A stretch of 64,000 nucleotides of DNA from DATFDN01 sp963767645 (GCA_963767645.1 CAVYEW010000005.1:75545-139544), one strand, 5' to 3'. Shown: positions 44,910 to 53,191, counted from the stretch's first letter. Notes: generated by a model not told the origin, from the letters alone. Program-made: numbers and translations.

Positions 44910-45940
44910 ATGCGAACCGGCGATCGCTTTGCGCTGCTCAAGGATTTCGACGCTCTGATCGCACGCGACCCGGCCTTGGCGGCGCTGCTGCCCTATCTTG
45001 GCGGCTTGCAGACCGGCAGCTCGCTCTTTTTCACCCTGTCCGGCGCGATCGCCGATCCGGGGATCTACGATCGCCAGATCCTGCAAACGGCGGCGGCTTC
45101 TGAGACCGAGACCGCCACCTATACGGCCGCGGGTACCCCGGTGACGGACACCTATACGGGGCCGACATTGTGGACCCTTCTGCAGAGCGCGGGCGGCGTG
45201 ACCACGACGGACGCGAAGAATGACATCTTGAGCAAATACGTCGTTGCCACCGGCAGCGACGGCTATGCCGCCGTGTTCTCGCTCGGCGAGATCGATCCGA
45301 GCTTCGGCAACCAACCGGTCCTGGTCGCTTATGCCGACACCGCCGGCCAGCTTGGGCGGTCGGGCGCCGATGGTTTCGCGCGTATGGTGGTCTCCGGTGA
45401 TCTGGCTGGCGGGCGCTATGTCTCCAACCTGGTCAGCCTGCAAGTCGAGGGCCTGCCTCCGGCCACGCCAGGGCCGGGCGGCATCTCGGACCAGGTTGCC
45501 GTCGCGGGGCACGTCGCCGACCCCGGCACGTTCACCCCTATTACGCTCGAGGCCCTCAACCAGGGCGTGACCGAGACGGCAACATACCTCTCCGCTGCCG
45601 GCAGCGTGACCGACACCTATACCGGCGTGCCGTTGTGGAGTTTGCTGAACGATACCGGCCTGCTGACCGATGCATCGGTCAAGAGCGACGTGCTGCGCGA
45701 TTTCGTGGTTTCCACCGGCAGCGACGGCTATCGCGCGATCATCTCGCTGGCGAGATCAACCCCGCTTTCGGCAATCAGCCAGACCTCGTGGCGTATGCCG
45801 ATACTGGCGGTCAGCTTGGCGCATCCGGCGCCGACGGTGCGATGCGGCTCATCGTGCCGGGAGATCGGGCAGGCGGGCGGTACGTGTCGAATCTCGTCAG
45901 CCTTGAAGTCGTCCACGCGACGACGCTGCCGCAAAGCTAG
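44910..45940 (+). pseudogene. Tandem molybdopterin-domain-like protein, frameshifted
   Basis: Two similar copies of about 110 aa, each with the pattern VxDTYTGxPLWxLL, then a helix and VVxTGSDGYxAxxSLGEIxP and GNQPxLVAYADT. The LWxLL...DGY layout resembles the oxidoreductase molybdopterin-binding domain fold. A missing base near 45752 (CTGGCGAG where CTGGGCGAG is expected) shifts the frame. The other frame carries on GEINPAFGNQPDLVAYADTG to a TAG at 45938-45940. A first copy with GEIDPSFGNQP shows the intended sequence. No signal peptide is obvious. Function unknown. Confidence 0.65.
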
Positions 45941-46005
45941 AGCGCAACGCTTCCCGTACCCCTCTCCCATCTGCTACCGGAGCGGCGCCCAATTCGGAGA
46001 GCGCC

Positions 46006-46527
46006 ATGTCAGAGACGTCACCGCAGGCCGGAGCCCAGCAGCGCCCGCCGCTCGTCGTCAACATCCAATACGTGAAGGATTTGTCCTTCGAGGTTCCAGG
46101 CGCTCCGCAGATCTTCACCCAACTCCGGGCTCAGCCCTCGGTGAACATCAACCTCGATGTGCAGGCGAGACGGGTGCAGGAAGGCCAGGAAGTATTCGAG
46201 GTGTCCCTGCTGATCCGCGCCGAGGCGCAGGACGCCCAAGAGCCGCGCGGCGGGAACGGTGCGGGACCGGCGCCGAATACGGTGTTCGTGGCCGAGATGA
46301 CCTACTCCGGCGTGTTCACCCTGTCCGGCCTGCCGGAGAATGCCGTCGAGCCGGTGCTGCTGGTGGAGTGCCCGCGCATCCTGTTCCCCTTCGCCCGCAA
46401 CCTGCTGGCCGACGTGACCCGGGAAGGCGGGTTTCCCCCCGTATTGCTGCAGCCGATCGACTTCGTCGCCCTGTGGCAGGCACGGCGCGCCCAGGGCCAG
46501 GCTCAAGCGCCGCAGGCCGTGGCATGA
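46006..46527 (+). CDS. secB: Protein-export chaperone SecB
   Basis: A 173 aa SecB with PPLVVNIQYVKDLSFEVPGA near the start, VFVAEMTYSGVFTLSGLPE in the middle and VECPRILFPFARNLLADVTR near the end, all family signatures. GGAGAG precedes the ATG. It holds preproteins unfolded for SecA in the cytosol. Confidence 0.97.
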   Translation: MSETSPQAGAQQRPPLVVNIQYVKDLSFEVPGAPQIFTQLRAQPSVNINLDVQARRVQEGQEVFEVSLLIRAEAQDAQEPRGGNGAGPAPNTVFVAEMTYSGVFTLSGLPENAVEPVLLVECPRILFPFARNLLADVTREGGFPPVLLQPIDFVALWQARRAQGQAQAPQAVA

Positions 46528-46594
46528 CGCCCGAGGGATTGGGGAGCGGTCCTGGCGGGGCCGGAGCTGAGATGTCGGACCCTGAGCTGTCTAT

Positions 46595-47368
46595 TTAGGC
46601 AGCCTTCCTTGCCGCGAAGGGACATCCCTTGCGGCGCTTGCGTGCCGCCACCGCATAGGCGCCGAACGGCCGGTCCGGGTCGGCGCTCGGGCCGGCGATG
46701 CTCCTCTGATAGTCCGCCCAGTCCGCCGCGCCGAATCCGTCGAGGTCGGCCACGAACTCGTGCGCGGCGAGCGTTGCTTCCGCATAGGCGATGCGCGGCA
46801 GCGGCTGGACTTGCAGGAGCGGGAAGTCGGCGGCAAGCCGCACCGGGACGCCGGTGCGGGTCAGCCGCAGATTGGTGAACAGCGGCCCGAACCAGCGGTC
46901 GCTCTCCACGATGCCTTCATACACCGCGTACCCGCCTGGTCCGGGCAGGTTGGCGGGGCCGCGCACCAGCAGGCTCCAGCCCGGCGCGGCACGCGCCATC
47001 AACCCGGTCCAGACCTGCACGGTGCCGGGCTCCGGCAACGCGGTCAGCATCGGCGGGGCGCAGCCGCGCAGCCCTTCCGGCGCAGCCTGGTCGAAGCGAT
47101 CGACCTGGTTGGGATACTGCGCGGAGGGTTGCAGCGGCAGCCAATCGGCAGCGCCCGCATGATGCCAGAACACCTCGGCACCATCCCAGATCAGCCGCAG
47201 CTCCATCGGCGGGAAGACATACCAGCCGAACGAAGCGGCCGAGGTGAGCGCCTCGCAGTAACGGTAGGCGCGGGTCGGCAGCGTCCCAAGCGCCGAGCGG
47301 TCGGCGCGCTGCGGCGGGCGTGCCTGCTCGATCAGGCGATAGAACCGTGCGGTTGGCTGGACCGACAT
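46595..47368 (-). CDS. DUF6065-like protein
   Basis: A 257 aa protein starting MSVQPTARFYRLIEQARPPQ, with RAYRYCEALTSAASFGWYV, FPPMELRLIWDGAEVFWHH and GPANLPGPGGYAVYEGIVES. The pattern agrees with the DUF6065 family as I remember it. The family function is unknown. The ATG at 47368 has GGAGG upstream, and the 58 aa ORF with a repeated motif lies 35 nt upstream on the same strand. The C-terminus is basic (ARKRRKGCPFAARKAA). Confidence 0.6.
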   Translation of the reverse strand: MSVQPTARFYRLIEQARPPQRADRSALGTLPTRAYRYCEALTSAASFGWYVFPPMELRLIWDGAEVFWHHAGAADWLPLQPSAQYPNQVDRFDQAAPEGLRGCAPPMLTALPEPGTVQVWTGLMARAAPGWSLLVRGPANLPGPGGYAVYEGIVESDRWFGPLFTNLRLTRTGVPVRLAADFPLLQVQPLPRIAYAEATLAAHEFVADLDGFGAADWADYQRSIAGPSADPDRPFGAYAVAARKRRKGCPFAARKAA

Positions 47369-47403
47369 GCCTGCCTCCTCGCGAATCGATGGAAGGATTG
47401 CGA

Positions 47404-47580
47404 TCAGGCGCCGGAGCGATCCGCCGGCAGACGGTAGCCGGCGCCGAAGCGGATACGACCGGGATCGGCGATTTCGGCCGGCACCGGCGCTGGCAGGCGG
47501 CAACCGACGCGGAGGCGAATCCGCCGCGCTTCTTCGGTATCGGGAGATGGCGGGCGGGGCAGCAATTCGGTCTTGTTCAT
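47404..47580 (-). CDS. Short peptide ORF with an internal repeat
   Basis: A 58 aa ORF starting ATG at 47580 with GGAGAACAG upstream. It contains two copies of a basic motif: RIRLRVGCRLPAP and RIRFGAGYRLPAD, with eight identical residues in thirteen. The first half is acidic and Pro-rich (LLPRPPSPDTEEA). It lies 35 nt upstream of DUF6065 on the same strand and downstream of a strong hairpin. The role is unknown. It could be a peptide precursor or a leader peptide, or a non-coding accident, though the ribosome binding site and repeat argue for expression. Confidence 0.45.
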   Translation of the reverse strand: MNKTELLPRPPSPDTEEARRIRLRVGCRLPAPVPAEIADPGRIRFGAGYRLPADRSGA

Positions 47581-47636
47581 ATCTGTTCTCCTGCGTGGAT
47601 GCTCGCATCGCGGCCGGCCTGCCCGCTCCAAACAGA

Positions 47637-47666
47637 AACGGCCCCGTCGGAGCGGACGGGGCCGTT
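47637..47666 (-). terminator. Strong GC hairpin, terminator or attenuator (minus strand)
   Basis: A perfect 12-bp stem, AACGGCCCCGTC paired with GACGGGGCCGTT, and a 6-nt loop. Read on the minus strand it is followed by TTTCTGTTT. It lies 57-86 nt upstream of the short peptide ORF, so it either ends an upstream minus-strand transcript, now replaced by the transposon, or acts as an attenuator in the leader of the peptide/DUF6065 unit. Confidence 0.65.
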
Positions 47667-47813
47667 CGTTGATGGAAGGAAGCGGGGCGCATGTCGCCCG
47701 TCGATGCCGAACTGATAACCATCATTTCAGTATCAGTCAAGCTTATTTTCCCAATTATCCCTTTGACATAGCATCTCGGATCGGCTATAGGTCAAGGCAG
47801 AAAGAGGCCCGCC

Positions 47814-48761
47814 ATGACTGTCAACCTTTCCGACCCGATCTTCCATGATGGAGATGCCGCCCGCGCCCACATGGAGGCGATCCGCTGGCCGAACGGTCCC
47901 TTTTGCCCGCACTGCGGCTCGGTCGATAACATCACTCGCTTGGCGGGCGAATCCCATCGGCCCGGCCTGCACCAGTGCAATGCGTGCCGGGGCCACTTCA
48001 CGGTCACGAACGGCTCCGTCATGGAGCGCAGCCACGTCCCTCTGACCAAGTGGGTTCTGGCCTTCCACCTGATGGCCGCGAGCAAGAAGGGCATGAGCGC
48101 GCATCAGCTCTCCCGTATGCTCGACGTGACCTACAAGACCGCTTGGTTCATGGCGCACCGCATCCGCGAGGCGATGACGGACACGGCGCCTCCCCCGCTC
48201 GGCGGCAAGGGCAAGGTGATCGAGGCCGACGAGACCTACCACGGCAAGCGTGAGACGCCGGTTGAGCGCAGCCGGAACGCCCGCAAGGTATATCTCAAGA
48301 GCGGCAAGTCGGCGCAGAAGCGCCCGATCTTCGGCTTGGTCGAGCGCGGCGGCGAGGCGCGCGCCTACTTCGTCCGTCGCGTGACCGCCAAGAATTTGCG
48401 TAACATCCTAGTGTGCAACGCGGATCGCAAGTCCCGCTTGCACACGGACGAGAGCAACCTTTACCCGGAGGTTGGCAAGGAGTTCTCGAAACACGAGACG
48501 GTGCGCCACTCCGCCAAGGAGTATGCGCGCGACGACGTGAACACCAACTCGGTAGAGGGCTTCTTCGGCATCTTCAAACGCGGCATGACCGGCGTGTACC
48601 ACCATTGCGGCGAGGAGCACTTGCAGCGTTATCTAGATGAGTTCGCGTTTCGCTACTCCAATCGTTCAAAGCTTGGCGTTGACGATGCCGAGCGCGCCAC
48701 ACGCGCGATCAAGGGCGCTGAAGGCAAGCGGCTAACCTATCAGGGAACTACGTCGGCCTAA
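47814..48761 (+). CDS. IS1595 family transposase (ISXO2-like)
   Basis: A 315 aa DDE-like transposase with a zinc-ribbon start (CPHCGSVDNITRL and CNACRGHFTVTNGSVM), then ADETYHGKRE (D), RLHTDESNLYPEVGKEF (D) and VNTNSVEGFFGIFKRG with the N/E end of the DDNE set. These are the ISXO2/IS1595 hallmarks. It appears intact. Confidence 0.95.
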   Translation: MTVNLSDPIFHDGDAARAHMEAIRWPNGPFCPHCGSVDNITRLAGESHRPGLHQCNACRGHFTVTNGSVMERSHVPLTKWVLAFHLMAASKKGMSAHQLSRMLDVTYKTAWFMAHRIREAMTDTAPPPLGGKGKVIEADETYHGKRETPVERSRNARKVYLKSGKSAQKRPIFGLVERGGEARAYFVRRVTAKNLRNILVCNADRKSRLHTDESNLYPEVGKEFSKHETVRHSAKEYARDDVNTNSVEGFFGIFKRGMTGVYHHCGEEHLQRYLDEFAFRYSNRSKLGVDDAERATRAIKGAEGKRLTYQGTTSA

Positions 48762-48827
48762 AGACCCCGAAGCAGTTGGCCCGCGCTTTCTTGCGATGGA
48801 GGAAACGCCAAGCAAACAGGGAAGCCG

Positions 48828-49112
48828 ATGACGGTACGGGGAGCTAAACCAGAGAGGCTGCTATCACAAAGCACGGCAACGCTCATAGTTTTACAGGAGC
48901 TTCTGAGCGCACTCGTGGAGAAAGGCTTCCTCCAACCCGCAGAAGTCTCCGCGCTCAAGCGTAGATGTCTGTTGACCGCTGACGGTCTTCAGGAACATGG
49001 GACGACTTCACATCAGGTTGGGGGAGCCAGGATCGCAGAAGCGATTGAGCGGCTTTTCGAGCCATTGGAAGAAGGGTTAAGGGAAAGCGGTTTACTTCCG
49101 GGTCGAAAGTAG
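48828..49112 (+). CDS. Transposon passenger ORF, unknown
   Basis: A 94 aa ORF from the ATG at 48828, preceded by AGGGAAGCC. It is helical and mixed-charge (LLSALVEKGFLQPAEVSALK). I do not recognise a family. It is the first passenger after the transposase on the same strand, and a promoter shared with it is possible. Confidence 0.5.
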   Translation: MTVRGAKPERLLSQSTATLIVLQELLSALVEKGFLQPAEVSALKRRCLLTADGLQEHGTTSHQVGGARIAEAIERLFEPLEEGLRESGLLPGRK

Positions 49113-49379
49113 CGGCTAAATTGGAAATAGCCGAACGACGGTCTTTAAGGCCATCCCCTTCAATCTCAGTCATCGCTGCTCCTTCACCCTGTTGTCAGCC
49201 GAACGCATACCAGAAGCCTTCTGTTTGCTCGACTTTACTGACGTCCTAGGATGGGGCGGCGTGTTCAGCGCACGCCGCAGGGCCTCGTCGCGGCGGCGCT
49301 CGATGTCACTCTCGTTATAGGAGCCGCTTGATGGCTTCCGATCCACTCGATCCTCCGATCCGCACTGGCGTCGAAGATA
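49113..49379. other. Passenger-region spacer
   Basis: 267 bp inside the transposon. A short ATG frame at 49331 (MASDPLDPPIRTGVEDIGGA) runs only to about 49425 and might be the true 5' end of the next gene in another frame. I see no stem-loop or repeat that stands out. Confidence 0.3.
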
Positions 49380-49946
49380 TTGGGGGCGCCCTCAGAGAAT
49401 CCATGGTGTCAGTTCCCCATCGCTAGCGTCGGGGATTTCGACAGTGACGTGACTTTTGCAGCGGTTGGTCGCGCCCTCTCCAACTGGAATGAATACGAGC
49501 ATGCCCTCGCCTACCTGTTTTCGAGCTTTATCGCGCTAAACCGGCAGGCACTAGCAGCCATTAGGGCGCTTGGAGCCATTCATTCATTTGAAGGAAGGCT
49601 TGAAATGGTCCGGGAGGCCGGCAGAACGTATTTCAACTATCGACCACATATAGAAATGAAAAAGCGATTTGCAGAAATCCTGCATCATGGCAAAATGTTT
49701 GTCGCGAGGCGCAATGAGATTGCCCACGGCCAAGTTAGGCCCTTCCCTGTGCAGCCAGAGGGGATGCCACAACAGTTTTGCCTCGTTCCTTCTTGGTTCG
49801 ATCCAAAAAAGACAACCGTTGAGGGCGGCCCCTTAATAGCCTACTCGTCACGAGAGCTTCTTTTTTACTCGAACGAGTTCTCGAAGCTTCCTCTCCCAGT
49901 ATATGCGCTCAACCACCACATTGTTGTCTCCGAACCATCGCTATGA
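49380..49946 (+). CDS. HEPN-like passenger protein of the transposon
   Basis: About 188 aa. The central helix pair ends with RRNEIAHGQVR, in which R111-NEIA-H116 is an RX4H motif of HEPN-fold RNases, and the preceding stretch (FEGRLEMVREAGRTYFNY, ALAYLFSSFIALNRQ) is helical. The start is uncertain: TTG at 49380 is possible, or there is a frameshift from the ATG frame at 49331. Composition is AT-richer than the flanks. The HEPN assignment rests on the motif and helical pattern alone. The 3' end overlaps the convergent small gene by 38 nt. Confidence 0.55.
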   Translation: MGAPSENPWCQFPIASVGDFDSDVTFAAVGRALSNWNEYEHALAYLFSSFIALNRQALAAIRALGAIHSFEGRLEMVREAGRTYFNYRPHIEMKKRFAEILHHGKMFVARRNEIAHGQVRPFPVQPEGMPQQFCLVPSWFDPKKTTVEGGPLIAYSSRELLFYSNEFSKLPLPVYALNHHIVVSEPSL

Positions 49947-50094
49947 ACACATCTGTGGCGATGATGCGCGTTAGATCATCGACTGTATCATCATACGAGT
50001 TCGCGACTACATTAGCGCCCGCCTCTGCCATCTCGGGCGTCACCTCGATCTCATCCATCTGAGCCGGCCTGTCACGCTCGTCTATTTTAGCCAT
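49909..50094 (-). CDS. Small passenger protein, unknown
   Basis: A 61 aa acidic protein starting MAKIDERDRPAQMDEIEVTP (ATG at 50094), with EMAEAGANVVANSYDDTVDD and a helix ending FIAMVRRQQ. It lies just inside the right inverted repeat on the minus strand, convergent with the HEPN-like ORF, and overlaps its end. No family is recognised, and it could be a small regulator or antitoxin-like partner, though only position suggests this. Confidence 0.5.
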   Translation of the reverse strand: MAKIDERDRPAQMDEIEVTPEMAEAGANVVANSYDDTVDDLTRIIATDVFIAMVRRQQCGG

Positions 50095-50126
50095 TGTCAA
50101 ACCGCTATGTCAAAGGGATAATTAGG

Positions 50127-50308
50127 CTTATATTCCTAGATGCGCCTCCTGCTGGCCCGGGCGAATATTATGGCTCGCGAATTGTTTGCGATGCGGTTAT
50201 ATTTTGCCTCTGCCGGCCTGTATCAGACAGTCGTTCGCGAGGCTATCGATCCACCATCCGGGCATATCCGACCCGACTGCCGTGCGGCAGCCAAAGGCAG
50301 GAGCCGCG
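50127..50308. other. Region upstream of the SARP-like regulator
   Basis: 182 bp after the transposon's right end. It holds the presumed promoter of the next gene. Open frames cross it, but none has a supported start. I see nothing else. Confidence 0.3.
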
Positions 50309-52429
50309 TTGCATGTGCGCCTGTTCGGGGTCATGGACGCATGGGACGCGGCCGGGACGTCCGCGCTGCCGAAGATGCGCAAGACCCGGGCAGTGCTGGC
50401 CATACTCGCGCTGCGCTCGCCCCAGCCGGTGCCGCGCGGCCATCTTACTGCGCTGCTCTGGAGCCGGCGTGATCCGCAGCAGGCGCGTGCCTCGCTGCGG
50501 CAATCGGTGCATGAACTGCAGGAGACAATCGGCGCGGATGCCCGCCTCCTGCTGCAAGCTGACCGCACCCATCTGCGCCTCCGCGCCGAGGGCCTGTCGG
50601 TCGATGCCGGGATGCTGACCGCCGGCGCTGCCCCGTGGGCCGAGGCAGCCTCGCTCTACCGTCCGACTCTGCTCGAGGATCTGCTCGGCCTGGACCCGGC
50701 CTTCGACCGCTGGCTGGAAGCCGAGCGCCAGCGCCTCGCCCAGATCGCACGGCTGCAAGGCGAGGCTGCGCTTGCCGCGGCCGCCGATCCGGCACAGGCG
50801 ATGGCGGCAGCCGAATGGCTGCTGGCGGTGGATGCGGCGCACGAACCGGCCTGGCGCGCAATGATCCGAGGATTGGGCCAGGTCGGCGACCGAGCGGGAG
50901 CGGCCGATGCCTTCGCCCGATGCCAAGCCGCGTTGGCCGGCCGCGCGGGCCTGGGGCCATCGCCCGAGACCGTTGCACTGGCCGAGGCGGTGCGCGACGG
51001 CCGCATGGTGCCAGGCAGCACGGACCTACCGGGCAGCGCGTCTCCCGCCGATCCGATGCATGCGGCAGATGCGGTTCCCCGAGTTCCAGGTCCGCGCGTG
51101 CGCATCGGGATCATGCCGCTGCGTGCGCTCGACCCGCAGCGTGCCGGCGGCCTGTCACTTGGCTTGGCGGAGGAGATCACCACCGCTTTGGCACCGTTTC
51201 GCTGGGTATCGTGCGTGTCGAGTTCGTCCCTGGCGGCGATCGCCGGCGAGCCGCGCGATGGGAGCTTAGCCTGGCGCAGCCTCGATCTCGACTTCCTGCT
51301 CGAAGGCACGATCCAGCACGGCGCCGACCGGGTGCGAATCACCGCCCAACTGCTCGATATGCGGGCGGGGGGCGAGGTGGTTTGGGCGCGGCGCTTCGAC
51401 CGGTCGGCGGACGACATGCTGGCGCTGCAGGACGAGATCGCCTCGGCAACCGTTGCGCAGATCGCACCGGAGCTGCTGCTGCGAGAGGGCGAGCGGGCGG
51501 TGGCACGCCGGCGCGCCAACCCGACCTCGCACGAGCTGGTGCTGCGCGCGATCCCGGCCATCTACCGGCTCGACCAGTCTGCCTTCCGCGCCGCCGGCGA
51601 GATGCTGGAGGAGGCGCTGCAACTCGATCCGGGCAACGCCGCGGCCCATGCGTGGCTTGCTCATTGGCACCTGTTCCTGTTGGGACAGGGCTGGGCCGAG
51701 GACCCGGCACAGGCAACACTGCGCGCCGGCATGCTCACCGAGCGGGCGGTTACGCTCGATCCGGGCGATGCGCGCGCGCTGACCCTGGCCGGGCACGTGC
51801 GCGGCTTTCTCGACCGCAAACCGCTGGAAGCGCGCGCACTGCACGAGCGGGCGCTGGCGATCAACCCCAATTTGGCGCTGGCGTGGTGCCTGTCCGGCCT
51901 GGCGCATTGCTATGTCGGCGACCATGCCGAGGCGATCCGCCGCGTCAGGCAGGCGCAAGCGCTTTCTCCCTATGACCCGCACGGCTTCTTTTTCGACATG
52001 GCCCTGATCATGCCGCACCTGCTGCGCCACGAGCACGCGGCGGCGGCCGAGATCGGCCGCCGGGCCGTTGAGCTGAACCCGACCTTTTCCTCCAGCTACA
52101 AGGCGCTTCTCGCCGCCCTCGGTCATCTCGGCCTGCAAGAGGAGGCCGCTGAGTTGCGTGACCGACTGCTTCGGCTTGAACCGGGGTTCAGCGTGCAAGG
52201 CGCGGTGCAACGCTCGCCGATGATGCGCCCGCAGGACATTGCCCTCTATGCCGAAGGTCTGCGCCTCGCCGGCCTGCCCGAGAGCGGCGAGAGTCCAACC
52301 GCACGTCCGCCGTCTTTTCCGGACGCCCAGTTCCCCTCACCCCGGCCCTCTCCCGCAGGGAGAGGGGGCGCTGAGCGCACAGCCGCTGCCCACCACGGAC
52401 CCTCGCCCTTTGGGAGAGGGTCTGGGTGA
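50309..52429 (+). CDS. SARP/BTAD-type regulator with TPR domain
   Basis: About 706 aa from TTG at 50309 (GGAG 7 nt upstream; GTG at 50315 is the other candidate). It opens with HVRLFGVMDAWDAAGTSALP, an OmpR-like winged helix seen in SARP-type activators, then the bacterial transcriptional activation domain with RRDPQQARASLRQSVHELQE. A middle RVRIGIMPLRALDPQ segment resembles the adenylate-cyclase-associated TolB-like region, and the C-terminal half is TPR helices (DPGNAAAHAWLAHWHLF, INPNLALAWCLSGLAHCYVG). The last 40 residues (PSPRPSPAGRGGAERTAA...) are translated from a palindromic repeat, so the native stop was lost. Confidence 0.78.
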   Translation: MHVRLFGVMDAWDAAGTSALPKMRKTRAVLAILALRSPQPVPRGHLTALLWSRRDPQQARASLRQSVHELQETIGADARLLLQADRTHLRLRAEGLSVDAGMLTAGAAPWAEAASLYRPTLLEDLLGLDPAFDRWLEAERQRLAQIARLQGEAALAAAADPAQAMAAAEWLLAVDAAHEPAWRAMIRGLGQVGDRAGAADAFARCQAALAGRAGLGPSPETVALAEAVRDGRMVPGSTDLPGSASPADPMHAADAVPRVPGPRVRIGIMPLRALDPQRAGGLSLGLAEEITTALAPFRWVSCVSSSSLAAIAGEPRDGSLAWRSLDLDFLLEGTIQHGADRVRITAQLLDMRAGGEVVWARRFDRSADDMLALQDEIASATVAQIAPELLLREGERAVARRRANPTSHELVLRAIPAIYRLDQSAFRAAGEMLEEALQLDPGNAAAHAWLAHWHLFLLGQGWAEDPAQATLRAGMLTERAVTLDPGDARALTLAGHVRGFLDRKPLEARALHERALAINPNLALAWCLSGLAHCYVGDHAEAIRRVRQAQALSPYDPHGFFFDMALIMPHLLRHEHAAAAEIGRRAVELNPTFSSSYKALLAALGHLGLQEEAAELRDRLLRLEPGFSVQGAVQRSPMMRPQDIALYAEGLRLAGLPESGESPTARPPSFPDAQFPSPRPSPAGRGGAERTAAAHHGPSPFGRGSG

Positions 52430-52430
52430 G
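52332..52430. repeat. Palindromic repeat at convergent gene ends
   Basis: CCCTCACCCCGGCCCTCTCC with CGCAGGGAGAGGG, then a second stem CCTCGCCCTTTGGGAGAGGG. It supplies the C-termini and stop codons of both the SARP-like gene (plus strand, stop 52427-52429) and the DUF6362 gene (minus strand, stop 52337-52339). Confidence 0.75.
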
Positions 52431-52879
52431 GGACGCACGCCGTTCAGCGCCGCCACGATCAGCGCGATCCCCTCGGCGTGCCAACGCTGCACCGCCTTGT
52501 GGTCCGCGCCCAGCGCCGCTGCCAGGCGCCGCCATGGGAACAAGTGGCGGTCGGTGAGCGGGTTGACCAAGCTGCGGGCACCGACGATGCGGCGCAGCAC
52601 GTAGCGATCCAGCGGGATGAGCTGAATCCAGCCCATCGCCTCGTCCATGCGAGTAATGTCGGACGCCGAGGGTATTGGCGGCCGCACCGGCTTCTCTCCC
52701 CAGCCATAGCTGTCCATTGCCGCGCGCACGACCTCCAGGTTGGAGGTGCGCAGCCTGGTCGACCAGCCGGTCTGCGGCAGGGCAAGCAGCGCAGCGCCTG
52801 CCTCCTCCAGACGCCAGGTGACGAATTTGGCATCGATCGGCGCCTCGGCCGCACGCGGGTCGACGGAAGATTGCAACAT
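52337..52879 (-). CDS. DUF6362-like protein
   Basis: 180 aa starting MLQSSVDPRAAEAPIDAKFV, with RLEEAGAALLALPQTGWSTR, IPSASDITRMDEAMGWIQLI and LTDRHLFPWRRLAAALGADH followed by KAVQRWHAEGIALIVAALNG. The pattern fits DUF6362, a small family met in prophage-like regions of alphaproteobacteria; this is by resemblance. The last 30 residues (RPSPRPSPKGRGSVVGSGC...) come from a palindromic repeat. The native end was probably near ALNG. Confidence 0.6.
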   Translation of the reverse strand: MLQSSVDPRAAEAPIDAKFVTWRLEEAGAALLALPQTGWSTRLRTSNLEVVRAAMDSYGWGEKPVRPPIPSASDITRMDEAMGWIQLIPLDRYVLRRIVGARSLVNPLTDRHLFPWRRLAAALGADHKAVQRWHAEGIALIVAALNGVRPSPRPSPKGRGSVVGSGCALSAPSPCGRGPG

Positions 52880-52900
52880 CGCGGTGAACTCCTGGCCGGG

Positions 52901-53191
52901 TTAGCGGGAGAAGCAGGGCAGCGGGTAGTCGGCACCGTCGAGCAGCGTGCCCGCTACGAGGGCGCCCCAGCTCCGGGGATGCCCCGCCGAGAGCGGCTCG
53001 CGCAGCGGGTCGTCCGATGGCGCGATGAAACCGGGCGGCGGGCGTCGGGCAGCGATCGCCCGGGCGCGCGCCTCAATCACAGCGCGTTCCCGCCCGAGGG
53101 CGCGGGTGATGTCGTCCCATTCGGCACCCTCCGCCCGCAGCCGTCGAAGCTGCGCGTCCTGCGCGGCGGTCCAGGGAAGGCGGTGAGTCAT
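52901..53191 (-). CDS. Myb/SANT-like small DNA-binding protein
   Basis: A 96 aa protein. MTHRLPWTAAQDAQLRRLRA and EWDDITRALGRERAVIEARA form a three-helix SANT/GcrA-like fold, followed by a proline-rich linker and GTLLDGADYPLPCFSR. The ATG at 53191 has GAGG 10 nt upstream and is preferred over 53209. It is divergent from the XRE gene across a short promoter region. Confidence 0.55.
   Translation of the reverse strand: MTHRLPWTAAQDAQLRRLRAEGAEWDDITRALGRERAVIEARARAIAARRPPPGFIAPSDDPLREPLSAGHPRSWGALVAGTLLDGADYPLPCFSR

Larger units (their letters stand above)
47750..50126 (+). mobile_element. IS1595-type transposon with passenger genes (2377 bp)
   Basis: Terminal inverted repeats of 23 bp with a single mismatch: CCCAATTATCCCTTTGACAT continuing AGC at 47750-47772, and on the other strand CCTAATTATCCCTTTGACAT continuing AGC at 50126-50104. 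An 8-bp flanking direct repeat follows, CTTATTTT at 47742-47749 against CTTATATT at 50127-50134, one mismatch, as expected for IS1595 elements. Inside are the transposase and three passenger ORFs that are less GC-rich than the host. Confidence 0.85.
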
